Below are positions 16,542 through 24,810 of a stretch of DNA of 34,120 nucleotides, piece by piece (positions within the stretch are counted from its first letter, which is position 1; each line of letters starts with the position of its first letter). The notes under the pieces were generated by a model. That model was not told where the DNA came from, did not search any database, and was given only the letters and a program-made list of their open reading frames with translations. The position numbers and the translations under genes were made by a program. Origin of the DNA: Elusimicrobiota bacterium. Lineage in GTDB: Bacteria; CG03; SLGR01; JAFGSA01. The stretch lies in contig JAFGSA010000072.1 in assembly GCA_016934855.1 (NCBI GenBank), forward strand, positions 1-34,120. The letters run 5' to 3'.

Positions 16542-17950
16542 GTCTTGCATATAGGCAGGGTAAAAAAGAAAGTGGTTCCGCTGCCCAAGGTGCTCTCCAC
16601 CCATATCCTGCCCCCGTGCGATTTGATTATTCCTTCCGCTATGGCCAGTCCCAGTCCGGTACCTTTCGGGCCCCTTACGTTTCTTGCCTGCTCGGACTGC
16701 TCGAACTGGCCGAATATCTTCTTAATATCTTTTTCAGGTATACCGGGGCCGGTATCGCTCACGGATACCCTTATATAATTACTGTCTGCTCTTTCCGCGC
16801 CTATAGTTATCGTCCCCTTTTCCGGGGTGAATTTCAGCGCATTTCCGATGAGGTTCGTAAGCACCTGGTCTATCCTGTCCTCGTCAGCCAGTATATGGGG
16901 TACCTTATCGCTTATATTCAGCACTATATTTATCTGCGCTTTCTCAGCCACTGATTTCAGCAGTCCGATGACTTTATCCGCTATTTCCCTTATATCGTGC
17001 TCAATCTTCTCATATACTATCTTCGAGGCTTTTATCTTCGCTATATCCAGAATATCATTAATAAATTTTGCCAGCCTCTGCGAACTGGTTTTCATTATAT
17101 TCAGCGCTTTTTCCCTTTTTTCCCGAGGAACGGATTCTCCTCCGTCCATGAGAAAATCCACATACCCTTCAATAGCGGCAAGAGGCGTGCGCAGTTCGTG
17201 AGACACCGCGTTTACGAAATCATCCTTGGCTTTATCAAGTTCGGAGAGCTTGACCGCCATATCATTGAATTCCTCGGCCAGCGTGCCTACCTCGTCCTGG
17301 GTCTTGACCTTTATCCTGGTCGTGAGCTTGCCTTCGCCGATGGCCTGCGCCCCCATGGCAACCTGATTTATCGGCTTTGCAATCGTGCCGGACAGTATGA
17401 GCGAGAAAATAAGGCCGAACATAAGGGAAGCAGTGCCTATCAGTATTATCCTGTTTCTCACCTTCGCTATTACCCCGGCTATATAATCATCATAGTATTC
17501 CTGGGAGAACCCCACCTGTCCTACTCCCGCTTTCTCCGGCCCCAGATAAAGAGGCCTGGACATCTCCAGTATATCTTCCCCTGACCTGCTGGAATATTCC
17601 TCGCTATTTAATGAAGTGATGTCTTTTTTGCTCCCGGCCCGGTAAGTATAATCCCTGTCCGTATACAGTATCCTTGTGACGTCTCCCTTAGTTATTATGA
17701 AGTTCATATAGGCTATTCCCCTGTATGTCTTCTTCAATGCGCCCATGTTGTTCAGCAGAAGGAGTTCGTCCCTGACTATCAATGCTTCTTCTGCAAGGTT
17801 TACAAAATTTTCCATTATGGCAGCCTGCTTGTCTTTTATGTCCTTTATTCTGGATGCTTTCTCATAAAGGAATATATTATATGTTATGACAAACACAACC
17901 CAGACGATTATAAGCGCCGTAAAAATACTCAGCTTGGCACGCAGTTTCAT
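16538..17950 (-). CDS. Membrane sensor histidine kinase with HAMP domain
   Basis: This 470-residue protein has TM1 at residues 8-28, a periplasmic sensor of about 140 residues, TM2 at 168-188, HAMP at about 189-240, and a HisKA domain with His251 in SHELRTPLAAIEGY. The HATPase domain from about 355 has the N box NLIGNALKFTP, G1 DTGPGIP and G2 GPKGTGLGLAI. The sensor fold is not recognisable to me; it is mixed alpha/beta and resembles a single Cache-like domain. The gene starts 9 bp after the double-receiver gene and overlaps the triple-receiver GGDEF gene by 4 bp, so those are the likely partners. It should autophosphorylate at His251 and pass phosphate to nearby receivers. Confidence 0.95.
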   Translation of the reverse strand: MKLRAKLSIFTALIIVWVVFVITYNIFLYEKASRIKDIKDKQAAIMENFVNLAEEALIVRDELLLLNNMGALKKTYRGIAYMNFIITKGDVTRILYTDRDYTYRAGSKKDITSLNSEEYSSRSGEDILEMSRPLYLGPEKAGVGQVGFSQEYYDDYIAGVIAKVRNRIILIGTASLMFGLIFSLILSGTIAKPINQVAMGAQAIGEGKLTTRIKVKTQDEVGTLAEEFNDMAVKLSELDKAKDDFVNAVSHELRTPLAAIEGYVDFLMDGGESVPREKREKALNIMKTSSQRLAKFINDILDIAKIKASKIVYEKIEHDIREIADKVIGLLKSVAEKAQINIVLNISDKVPHILADEDRIDQVLTNLIGNALKFTPEKGTITIGAERADSNYIRVSVSDTGPGIPEKDIKKIFGQFEQSEQARNVRGPKGTGLGLAIAEGIIKSHGGRIWVESTLGSGTTFFFTLPICKT

Positions 17951-17959
17951 CGCGCTGTC

Positions 17960-18724
17960 TTATTCCGCCTTTTCGTCATCTTCGTTTTTCCTGTTTTTTT
18001 CCATTTCCTCCTTGATGATATCGACGAGATTATTTATTTCATAAGGCTTTTTTATAAATGCCATGCCTTTATGCTCTTCTATCTCTTTCCTGATGGCTTC
18101 CTCGAGCGAAAATCCCGACATCAATATTACCCCTATCTTTGTATTTATTTTCTTTATCTCGTCTATCGTCTCCAGCCCGTCCATACCCGGCATCTTGTAA
18201 TCCACCAGGCAGATATCGAAATTGCCCTTCTTTATCTTGTTTATGGCGTCCATCCCGTCGCTGGCCTCTATGACCCGGTACTGTTCCAGCTCCAGCAGAT
18301 TCCTGAGAATAACTCTGTCGTCTCTCCTGTCATCTACCACCAGCACGACCGGTACCTTGAGGACATTACCCATTATCTCGAGCAGTTTGTTTATTGCAAA
18401 AGGTTTGTAGACAATCGTATACGCGCCTTCCTCCAGTGATTTTCTTATCTGGACGCTCTCCTTGTTGCCGGTCATCATTATAACGGCTGTTCCGGGAGAT
18501 ATCTTCTTTATCTCCCTGAAAGTGGTAAGCCCGTCCATCTCCGGCATGTTTATATCCAGCAGCGCCAGATCATATTTATTCTCCTTGACTTTTTCCAGCG
18601 CTTCGGGGCCGCTGGAGACCATAGTCACGTTAAATCCGCTGTCCTCGAAGATAAACCTCAATGTCTGAAGTACGTTTATTTCATCATCAACTATTAATAG
18701 ATTCTTTTTCTCTTTGTTATCCAT
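17960..18724 (-). CDS. Tandem double-receiver response regulator
   Basis: Two receivers make up 254 residues with no output domain. The first has Asp13-Asp14, Asp57 in LLDINMPEMDG, Thr85 and Lys107. The second has VVDDRRDD, Asp175 in LVDYKMPGMDG, Ser-Gly at the switch position and Lys226 in IKKPY. The tail is charged and ends in a Lys/Glu-rich helix. GAGGAG is well placed before the ATG. It lies between the two kinase genes, 17 bp and 9 bp away, which suggests that it links them or serves as a phosphate sink. Double receivers without output usually act by protein contact; the motor proteins of the same operon are possible partners, by inference. Confidence 0.92.
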   Translation of the reverse strand: MDNKEKKNLLIVDDEINVLQTLRFIFEDSGFNVTMVSSGPEALEKVKENKYDLALLDINMPEMDGLTTFREIKKISPGTAVIMMTGNKESVQIRKSLEEGAYTIVYKPFAINKLLEIMGNVLKVPVVLVVDDRRDDRVILRNLLELEQYRVIEASDGMDAINKIKKGNFDICLVDYKMPGMDGLETIDEIKKINTKIGVILMSGFSLEEAIRKEIEEHKGMAFIKKPYEINNLVDIIKEEMEKNRKNEDDEKAE

Positions 18725-18741
18725 TTCTTTCCACTCCTCGG

Positions 18742-20466
18742 TTATTTCTGTATTTTCTGCGGTATTATCACTGTTATATCCGTACCCTTGTCGACTGCGG
18801 AATGTATATTTATCGTGCCCTCATGCCTGTCTACGATATTTTTTGCCGACGACATACCGAGCCCGGTACCGCCGGCTTTCGTGCTGTAAAAAGCTTTAAA
18901 GACCTGGTCCAGCTTGTCCTTCGGAATACCTACCCCGTTATCCCTGATTATCACTTTCAGGTCGCCTCCCGTCTCCTGGCCCGTTATCACGCTGACAAGC
19001 CCCTTTTCGCGGTCCTTGCATGCCTGTACGGCATTATTGATAAGATTCACGAACACCTGCCGCATCTCTCCCCGGTCCAGATTATATTCAGGAAGCTGGG
19101 CTTTGTACTCTTTCTTTATCTGGGTGTTTTCGGGCAGCTCTATTATGGATATTATCTCATCCATCAATTCATTGACGTTCACCGGAGAAAGAGCCGGCGG
19201 CCGCTGCCTGGAAAACCCCAGCAGGTCCTCTATTATGTTGGTTATCGATACGATTTCTCTGTCTATGATATCGAGGCTCATTTCTATTCTTTTATTCTCG
19301 TCTTTCATGGCGTGTCTTATGTAGTATGCCCCGTTTTTTATCGCAGCGAGAGGATTCCTAATATCATGTCCTATGATATTAGCCATTTCGCCTACAGCAG
19401 CAAGCTGCTCCTTCTCAATGAGTTTTTCCCGGGTTTCTTTCAGCTTGTCTATCATGCTGTTGAACGAGTTTAAAAGCATCGCGAGTTCCCCCGAATCGTT
19501 CTCATTAACTTCGGCCTTCGTATCAAGCTCTCCCTTGAAATTACTTTTTACGGCCTTCAGCAGATTTGCTATGGGCCTGCTGAAATTTCTGGCCAGGCTG
19601 AAGCTTATGAACCCCGCTATCATGATTATCAGAAGAAAGGTGAATATAGCCCTGAGCTTAAGCTGCCTGGTAAGCATATTAGCCTCGCTCACCTTCTGAG
19701 TAAAAACCATCCACATCGGCCAGAGAACACCTTCGATCTTTTTTGCCTTTACTATATAGCCTCTTTTTTCGATGTTTATCTCGCCGTTATCCCGGCTGCC
19801 GGACAGTATCTCATCCATCTCAAGGAACTGAAACCTGAAGTCCAGTTCCTCGCCGGCGATAAAAGATCCCGCGTTTTCCGTTACGACGGCGAACTTGCCG
19901 GTATCATTGACCGCGTTTGCCTCCAGTTTCTCATTCAGCTCTCTAACAGAGAAGATCGCCAGCACGAAATCCCCGTTATCCAGGGGATATAGTATATCGA
20001 ACAGGTACTCGCCGGAGAATTTGTACGTTTTCGACAGCTGGACTATATTTTCCTTTTCATACAGACCGGTCAATTCGGCTATCTTCTCCGATATTGTCTC
20101 GCTTTTGATCTTTTCTCCCAGATATGAGATAAGCCTGCCTTTTCTTATGTAACCGACTGCGGACAGCTCCCGCTGCGACTGAAGGGCATTCATGAGTATC
20201 ATGCCGATCCTCACATCGTCGATCATTATGTTCTTTTCGAAACTTGCGGTAAAGGAAAGGTCCCTGTTTATACGGTCAAAGTAGTTCTCCGCCTCCCTTG
20301 TTATGTTCGCCACCAGAGACTGCTTTATCTTATCGACAACCTTCTGCGATTCGCCGGCAAGATAAACGGCATTTATTCCGAATATGGAAAGAGGAATGAC
20401 CGACAACGCTATTACGGCCAGTATTATCTGGTTACGGAACGAGAGTATCTTCGATAAGATTTTCAA
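18742..20466 (-). CDS. Membrane sensor histidine kinase with large periplasmic (dCache-like) domain
   Basis: This 574-residue protein has TM1 at residues 13-36, a periplasmic region of about 230 residues (38-268) with the helix-then-strands pattern of a double Cache sensor, and TM2 at about 272-292. HAMP runs from about 293 to 345. The HisKA-type domain has His367 in IGHDIRNPLAAI, and the HATPase domain has NLINNAVQA, DNGVGIP and GTGLGMSSAKNIV. The GHDIRNPL box and the C-terminal half resemble NtrB/AtoS-like kinases. The gene overlaps the preceding single-receiver gene by 4 bp (ATGA), which marks that receiver as its likely partner. It would sense an extracytoplasmic small molecule or envelope state; the ligand is unknown. 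Confidence 0.95.
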   Translation of the reverse strand: MKILSKILSFRNQIILAVIALSVIPLSIFGINAVYLAGESQKVVDKIKQSLVANITREAENYFDRINRDLSFTASFEKNIMIDDVRIGMILMNALQSQRELSAVGYIRKGRLISYLGEKIKSETISEKIAELTGLYEKENIVQLSKTYKFSGEYLFDILYPLDNGDFVLAIFSVRELNEKLEANAVNDTGKFAVVTENAGSFIAGEELDFRFQFLEMDEILSGSRDNGEINIEKRGYIVKAKKIEGVLWPMWMVFTQKVSEANMLTRQLKLRAIFTFLLIIMIAGFISFSLARNFSRPIANLLKAVKSNFKGELDTKAEVNENDSGELAMLLNSFNSMIDKLKETREKLIEKEQLAAVGEMANIIGHDIRNPLAAIKNGAYYIRHAMKDENKRIEMSLDIIDREIVSITNIIEDLLGFSRQRPPALSPVNVNELMDEIISIIELPENTQIKKEYKAQLPEYNLDRGEMRQVFVNLINNAVQACKDREKGLVSVITGQETGGDLKVIIRDNGVGIPKDKLDQVFKAFYSTKAGGTGLGMSSAKNIVDRHEGTINIHSAVDKGTDITVIIPQKIQK

Positions 20467-20840
20467 TCCTGATCCTTCTCAATCAATTTATCGAATACTT
20501 TCAGAAGATGTTCGATATTATAAGGCTTCACTATATACCAGTCGGCTTTCTTTTCCATAGCCTTATCGAAATCGGACCCCATATCCCTGCCTGTCAGCAT
20601 CACAATAGGTATGTTCCCTGTAACCGGGTCGCTCTTGACGGTCTCGCACACCTGATATCCGTCTATCCCCGGGAGTCCGACATCAAGCACAATGAGATCC
20701 GGCTTTTTCTCTTTTATCTTTGCCAGCCCGCTCTCTCCTTCGTATGCGCTCGACACGCTATAGCCTTTCTCCTCGAGTATGAGCTGCAGCATATCTACGG
20801 CCTGCCGGTTATCGTCTATAATCAATATCTGCTTGTTCAT
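20463..20840 (-). CDS. Single-domain response regulator
   Basis: This 125-residue receiver has Asp9-Asp10, the phosphorylation site Asp53 in VLDVGLPGIDG, Thr83 and Lys105 in VKPY. There is no output domain. Its stop overlaps the start of the Cache-type kinase by 4 bp, so the pair is translationally coupled. It lies 23 bp after the TPR/HEAT protein gene. Like CheY it could bind another protein, and the FliF-FliG-like fusion of the same operon is an attractive but untested target. Confidence 0.93.
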   Translation of the reverse strand: MNKQILIIDDNRQAVDMLQLILEEKGYSVSSAYEGESGLAKIKEKKPDLIVLDVGLPGIDGYQVCETVKSDPVTGNIPIVMLTGRDMGSDFDKAMEKKADWYIVKPYNIEHLLKVFDKLIEKDQD

Positions 20841-20863
20841 CTAAACAATACCTCTCAGACTTG

Positions 20864-22288
20864 TCACATTACTATCCATTCGCCCTTTTTGTATATTTCC
20901 GTCACCTTCTTTTCCACCACCTGCCTTAACTCACCCGTTATATCCTTCCTGTTGAGCACTTTGACAAGAACATTCATGCAGCTCTTTCTTACTTCCTTGT
21001 CCCTGTGTTCCACAAGCTCCAGTAATTTCTCTATACATATCTCGGAACCTATCTCGCCCAGCATAGTGCAGGCCGCTTCCCTGAAATCCTGTTTCTCGTC
21101 TATGATAATCTTTTTGATTATATCAACGGCTTCCCCGGGATTCACTTCGTATAATATCCTGACTGCCTTAAGCACTATATCATTATCCTTATCGCTGAGG
21201 AATCCCCTCAGCATCCTGAGGGCCACTTCATTCTCGTTCCTGTCCCTGCCTACCAGTTCCTTTTTTATTATTTCCAGCTTTTTATGCTTTTTGTCGTCTT
21301 CCGCAGGGGCGCTGGTTCTTTGAGATTCTGAATATTTTTTCAGCGATTCAGCCAGTTTCTCCTGCATTTTTATTTGTGAACCGAAATCGCTTTTCTTATC
21401 TTTGATCTGTTTTCTTATTATGATTGCCGTGACAGAGACTACACATACCACGATGACCCCCGCTATCAGTATGTTCTTTCTCACGGTACTGTACAGCTCT
21501 TTTCTCTCATTTTCCTGCTTTTCGAGCATATCCGCTATAAAATCTTCCTTCTCCTTGAGTAATGTATATAGTCTCCGCCTGTCCTCCTCGGATCTTTCGA
21601 CCATGCCCTGTATCCTCTCCTGGGCATGAGTGTATTCGTCCAGAAGTTTATTCTGGTTCTTCTGATATTTGTCGAATACGTTCATCATGCTTTCCAGGCT
21701 TTTCTTATACTCTTCGTAAGACTTATCGTAAGCTTCGGAATCATCCGGTATTTCCGCGTAGATTTTTCCCCTATCAATCATCGAATCTGAAATTTTTATC
21801 AGCTCATCTATCTCGTTGTCATCGGGCGATATCTTCTTCGCCTTGCGGAAGAATTTCAGCGCTTCGCCGTGATTATCACTGAAACTATACTCCATCCCCA
21901 TTTCCGTCAAAGTCTTTGACAATAATGTCTTCACTTTGTAACTCTTGGGATTTTTTTCAAGAGCCTTCTCAAGTATTTCCGCAGTATCAGTAAGCATCCC
22001 CTGCCTGTATTTATCGAGCGCCTGGTTTATATATGCTTCTGTCAGTGTAATCTTCTCTTCGCACAGGTTTATCATACGCATGGATTCGCCGTGACCGGGC
22101 GAAATATCCAGAATTCTTTTGAATTCTTCCATGGATTCCTCATACTTTCCTTCATCATAGAATTTCTTCGCGTAAAAATAGATATCCTGCATTTCCCGGA
22201 TATTATCGTCGGCAGCCCGTGAATACCGGAAAGCGCAGCATATCGTTCCTGTAAGAACGGCTATTTTTATGATATCGGCTGGTTTCAT
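20864..22288 (-). CDS. TPR - coiled coil - TM - HEAT repeat protein
   Basis: This 474-residue protein starts with a hydrophobic signal or anchor (residues 6-25, ending in SRA-ADD). TPR-like helical pairs fill about 30-175 (AKKFYDEGKYEESMEEFKRIL and AEILEKALEKNPKSY). A charged coiled coil runs about 185-270. A TM segment lies at 273-292 and is followed by positive charges. A linker leads to HEAT-like repeats at about 335-465 (AVRILYEVNPGEAVDIIKK, REAACTMLGEIG). The predicted topology puts TPR and coiled coil in the periplasm and HEAT in the cytoplasm. It sits between two single-receiver genes in the motor operon, 5 bp and 23 bp away, so it may be a scaffold joining envelope, stator and receivers. 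No enzyme motif is seen. Confidence 0.85.
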   Translation of the reverse strand: MKPADIIKIAVLTGTICCAFRYSRAADDNIREMQDIYFYAKKFYDEGKYEESMEEFKRILDISPGHGESMRMINLCEEKITLTEAYINQALDKYRQGMLTDTAEILEKALEKNPKSYKVKTLLSKTLTEMGMEYSFSDNHGEALKFFRKAKKISPDDNEIDELIKISDSMIDRGKIYAEIPDDSEAYDKSYEEYKKSLESMMNVFDKYQKNQNKLLDEYTHAQERIQGMVERSEEDRRRLYTLLKEKEDFIADMLEKQENERKELYSTVRKNILIAGVIVVCVVSVTAIIIRKQIKDKKSDFGSQIKMQEKLAESLKKYSESQRTSAPAEDDKKHKKLEIIKKELVGRDRNENEVALRMLRGFLSDKDNDIVLKAVRILYEVNPGEAVDIIKKIIIDEKQDFREAACTMLGEIGSEICIEKLLELVEHRDKEVRKSCMNVLVKVLNRKDITGELRQVVEKKVTEIYKKGEWIVM

Positions 22289-22293
22289 CGGAC

Positions 22294-22665
22294 TTAAATA
22301 GTATTCTTTACGGTCTCTATCAGATCCTTCATCTTATACGGCTTGACGAGAAAAGCATTGGGTTTGTATTTATCGTCATCCAGGTCGAAGTATTCCCTCA
22401 TCCCGCTCTTACCGGAGCTTATTATTACGGGAATATTTCTCATTACCGGAAGGTCCTTTATCTTTTTCATGAGAGTGTAACCGTCCATATCCGGCATCAC
22501 TATGTCGAGTATTATCAGATCCGGCTTGTTATCTGTCAAAAACTGCAGCGCCTCGCTGCCCGTCCTTGTTTCAAAGACTATATAGCCGGATTTCTCCAGC
22601 GCAAATCTTATCAGTTTTCTGGTATTCTCTTCGTCGTCGACTATCAATACCGAATTGCTGCTCAT
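22294..22665 (-). CDS. Single-domain response regulator next to the stator genes
   Basis: This 123-residue receiver has Asp10-Asp11, phosphorylation site Asp54 in ILDIVMPDMDG, a Ser-Ser pair at the switch position (83-84) and Lys108 in VKPY. The loop before the lysine is longer than usual (residues about 90-104, rich in Asp and Lys), which may form a specific contact surface. It lies 10 bp after the second MotB-like gene and 5 bp before the TPR/HEAT gene. By position it is the best candidate for a CheY-like signal acting on the motor. Confidence 0.93.
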   Translation of the reverse strand: MSSNSVLIVDDEENTRKLIRFALEKSGYIVFETRTGSEALQFLTDNKPDLIILDIVMPDMDGYTLMKKIKDLPVMRNIPVIISSGKSGMREYFDLDDDKYKPNAFLVKPYKMKDLIETVKNTI

Positions 22666-22675
22666 TTTGTATATA

Positions 22676-23350
22676 TCAGCCTTTTTTCACAATATTGATC
22701 TCTATCCTTCTGTTTTGGGCCCTGTGTTCGGGACTGTCGTTCGGATATAAAGGCCTGTACTCCCCATACCCCATGGGGACAAAATTAGACGGATTCATAT
22801 TCTCGACTTCCGTCATATAATGTACTATACTTAAACTTCGCGCTAATGACAACTCCCAGTTCGATGAATACCGGCCCGCGGAGCTGATAGGGATATTATC
22901 GGTGTGCCCTTCTATTACTATCTTGTTATCCGGGAGCATGCGCAGCTTTTCCGCTATCTCTCCGAGGAGCCACATGGTTTCCAGTTTCAGATCTGCCGAA
23001 CCGGGAGAAAAAATGACAGGATCCGGGAATATTATTTTTATGGTCTCCCTGTCACTCTCTATCCTGGTGAATTTCTTCAGCCCTTCGGAATCCGCGAACT
23101 CCTTTTCGACGTCCTTCTCTTTCTCCCTGTACTGGGCTTCCAGAATCCTCTCGACGTTCGCCGTTCCGCCGAACCCTCCCTGTATTGAATTCAGTATAAC
23201 CTCATACTCATCCTCTTTTTTCAGATGGTATATAGAGAACATCACCATGAAGAATATCATAAGTACGGTCATAAGGGACGAGTGTATTATCTGCCAGTCA
23301 TCCGCTCTGGCGATGGACCTTATATTCACTATCTTTTTCCTGAATTTCAA
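22676..23350 (-). CDS. MotB-like protein 1, lacking the ion-binding aspartate
   Basis: This 224-residue protein has the MotB layout: a short basic N terminus, one TM helix at about 20-42, a linker helix, and an OmpA-like peptidoglycan-binding domain at about 105-222 with EGHTDNIPI (Asp151), SNWELSLARS and HRAQNRRIEI. In MotB the TM helix carries an Asp that binds the passing ion. Here the matching position is Ser25 (W-x-I-I-H-S-S-L), as read directly from codon TCC at 23278-23276, while the sister protein has Asp27. It is therefore unlikely to conduct ions alone and may pair with the sister protein. It begins 1 bp after that gene. Confidence 0.92.
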   Translation of the reverse strand: MKFRKKIVNIRSIARADDWQIIHSSLMTVLMIFFMVMFSIYHLKKEDEYEVILNSIQGGFGGTANVERILEAQYREKEKDVEKEFADSEGLKKFTRIESDRETIKIIFPDPVIFSPGSADLKLETMWLLGEIAEKLRMLPDNKIVIEGHTDNIPISSAGRYSSNWELSLARSLSIVHYMTEVENMNPSNFVPMGYGEYRPLYPNDSPEHRAQNRRIEINIVKKG

Positions 23351-23351
23351 A

Positions 23352-24023
23352 TCAGCCTTCTTTTACAATATTGATCTCTATACGCCTGTTCTGGGCTCTC
23401 CCCTCCTCTGTTTCGTTGGAACCGATGGGATGATGGGCCCCGTAAGCAACGGCGGACAGCCTGTCGGGCGATATCCCCTCCTGGATCATGTAATTTAACG
23501 CGCTGAGGGCCCGAGCTCCGGAGAGCTCCCAGTTAGAGATGAATTTCCCGCCTTTCTTAATGGGCAGGTCGTCCGTATGCCCTTCGACTATGATCTGGTG
23601 CGGTATCGGCTTAAGTATCTGTGTTATCTTATTCAGCACCTCTCTTCCCTGGGAATTGAGTTCGACATCCCCTGTGTCGAACAGCACCGGGTTCGGGAGC
23701 TGGATGTTTATATATTTCTCGCTGATCTCTATCTTGGCCATATCGCTTATCTTCTGGTTCTTGAGCTCGAAGATCTTATCTTCTGTTTTTTTCTCTATTT
23801 TTATCACTTCCTGGAACCTCGCTTTTTCCTGTATAGTAGTGAAATCTTTGCGAATGGAACTATATACTTTGCTCCTTTCCTCAACAGCGAGTCTTGTCAG
23901 GGCGAAAAGCATAAGGAAGAAAAGCATGAGATTCGTTGTCATATCGCTGTATATTATCATCCATTCCCTGCCCATCCCATAACCCAGCCTCCTGTCCCTC
24001 AGCCTTCTTCTTCTTTTCCTCAT
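23352..24023 (-). CDS. motB: MotB-like stator protein 2, with ion-binding aspartate
   Basis: This 223-residue protein has a very basic N terminus (MRKRRRRLRDRRLG), one TM helix at about 22-43 with the ion-binding Asp27 in YSDMTTNLM, a linker helix at about 45-95, and an OmpA-like domain at about 105-221 with VEGHTDDLPI, SNWELSGARA and GRAQNRRIEI. In stators this domain anchors the complex to peptidoglycan, and with MotA the Asp carries protons or sodium ions. The gene overlaps the MotA gene by 4 bp (ATGA). It is 37-38% identical by rough eye estimate to the next gene product over the OmpA part, which points to an old duplication. The symbol gives the family only; a flagellar role is not implied. 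Confidence 0.93.
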   Translation of the reverse strand: MRKRRRRLRDRRLGYGMGREWMIIYSDMTTNLMLFFLMLFALTRLAVEERSKVYSSIRKDFTTIQEKARFQEVIKIEKKTEDKIFELKNQKISDMAKIEISEKYINIQLPNPVLFDTGDVELNSQGREVLNKITQILKPIPHQIIVEGHTDDLPIKKGGKFISNWELSGARALSALNYMIQEGISPDRLSAVAYGAHHPIGSNETEEGRAQNRRIEINIVKEG

Positions 24024-24796
24024 TGATTCTGGACGCCGGATTTTTCCCTGTTCTGCCGCGAAAGGAATCTTTCGAGATCCCTTTTCATCAGAGCGGGCAG
24101 CGTCCTTTCCTTGATAGAGATAATGCCTGATATAATTAGTTCTTTGACAAGGGATTCGTCATTGCTGTAGCCGTCCAGTTTCCCGGCTATAGGCAAGAAG
24201 ATGAAATTGCATCCGAAGATTCCGTAAAAAGTCGTAGTTATCGCAATTGCCATGGAAGACCCCATAGAAGCGGGATCGGAAAGATTCCTCAATACCTGAA
24301 CGACTCCGATGAGTGTGCCCAGGAGTCCGAAGATAGGCGCGTAAGCGCCCATGCTCCTGAAAACCCCGATTATCCTCTGATGGCGCTGGCGTATGGCTAC
24401 GAGTTCATTATTCATGTTGGCGCCTATATCCTCTTCACTCTGGTCCTCCACTACCATTCTTATGCCTGCCTTGAGAAATTCATCGTCTATTTTGTCCATT
24501 TCTTCGATCAGCCCGTCAAGCCCCTGTGAAAGATATACGGCCTGCAGATCCATCAGTTCATCTATAACTTTGGCTATTCTCCTTTGTTTTGGCGGGCTGA
24601 ATATGAAAAGCATCGCCCGCGGCACTTTCCTCATGACTTCGAACGGATACGTTATCATCGTCGATGCGATCGTCCCGCCGAAAACAAGCAGGAATGCGGT
24701 GAAATTAAAGAGAAGAGCGGTTATCTCGCCCTGTACCATTACATAGTAGACTACGCCGAACCCGAGCAAAAATCCCAATATTGTCAGAACATCCAT
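24020..24796 (-). CDS. motA: MotA-family stator protein
   Basis: This 258-residue protein is close to the usual MotA length. TM helices lie at about 3-20, 26-48, 147-168 and 181-203. The TM3 signature APIFGLLGTLIGVVQVL includes Pro154, the equivalent of the functional Pro173 of E. coli MotA, and TM4 has AIAITTTFYGIFGCNFIFLPIAGKL. The cytoplasmic loop between TM2 and TM3 normally carries an Arg and a Glu (R90 and E98 in E. coli) that contact FliG. By eye these positions are Leu and Ile here, with Glu98-Glu99 next to them. It should form the ion channel around MotB in the inner membrane. The gene sits 14 bp after the FliF-FliG fusion gene. Confidence 0.94.
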   Translation of the reverse strand: MDVLTILGFLLGFGVVYYVMVQGEITALLFNFTAFLLVFGGTIASTMITYPFEVMRKVPRAMLFIFSPPKQRRIAKVIDELMDLQAVYLSQGLDGLIEEMDKIDDEFLKAGIRMVVEDQSEEDIGANMNNELVAIRQRHQRIIGVFRSMGAYAPIFGLLGTLIGVVQVLRNLSDPASMGSSMAIAITTTFYGIFGCNFIFLPIAGKLDGYSNDESLVKELIISGIISIKERTLPALMKRDLERFLSRQNREKSGVQNQ

Positions 24797-24810
24797 CAGA
24801 TCATCTCCGT

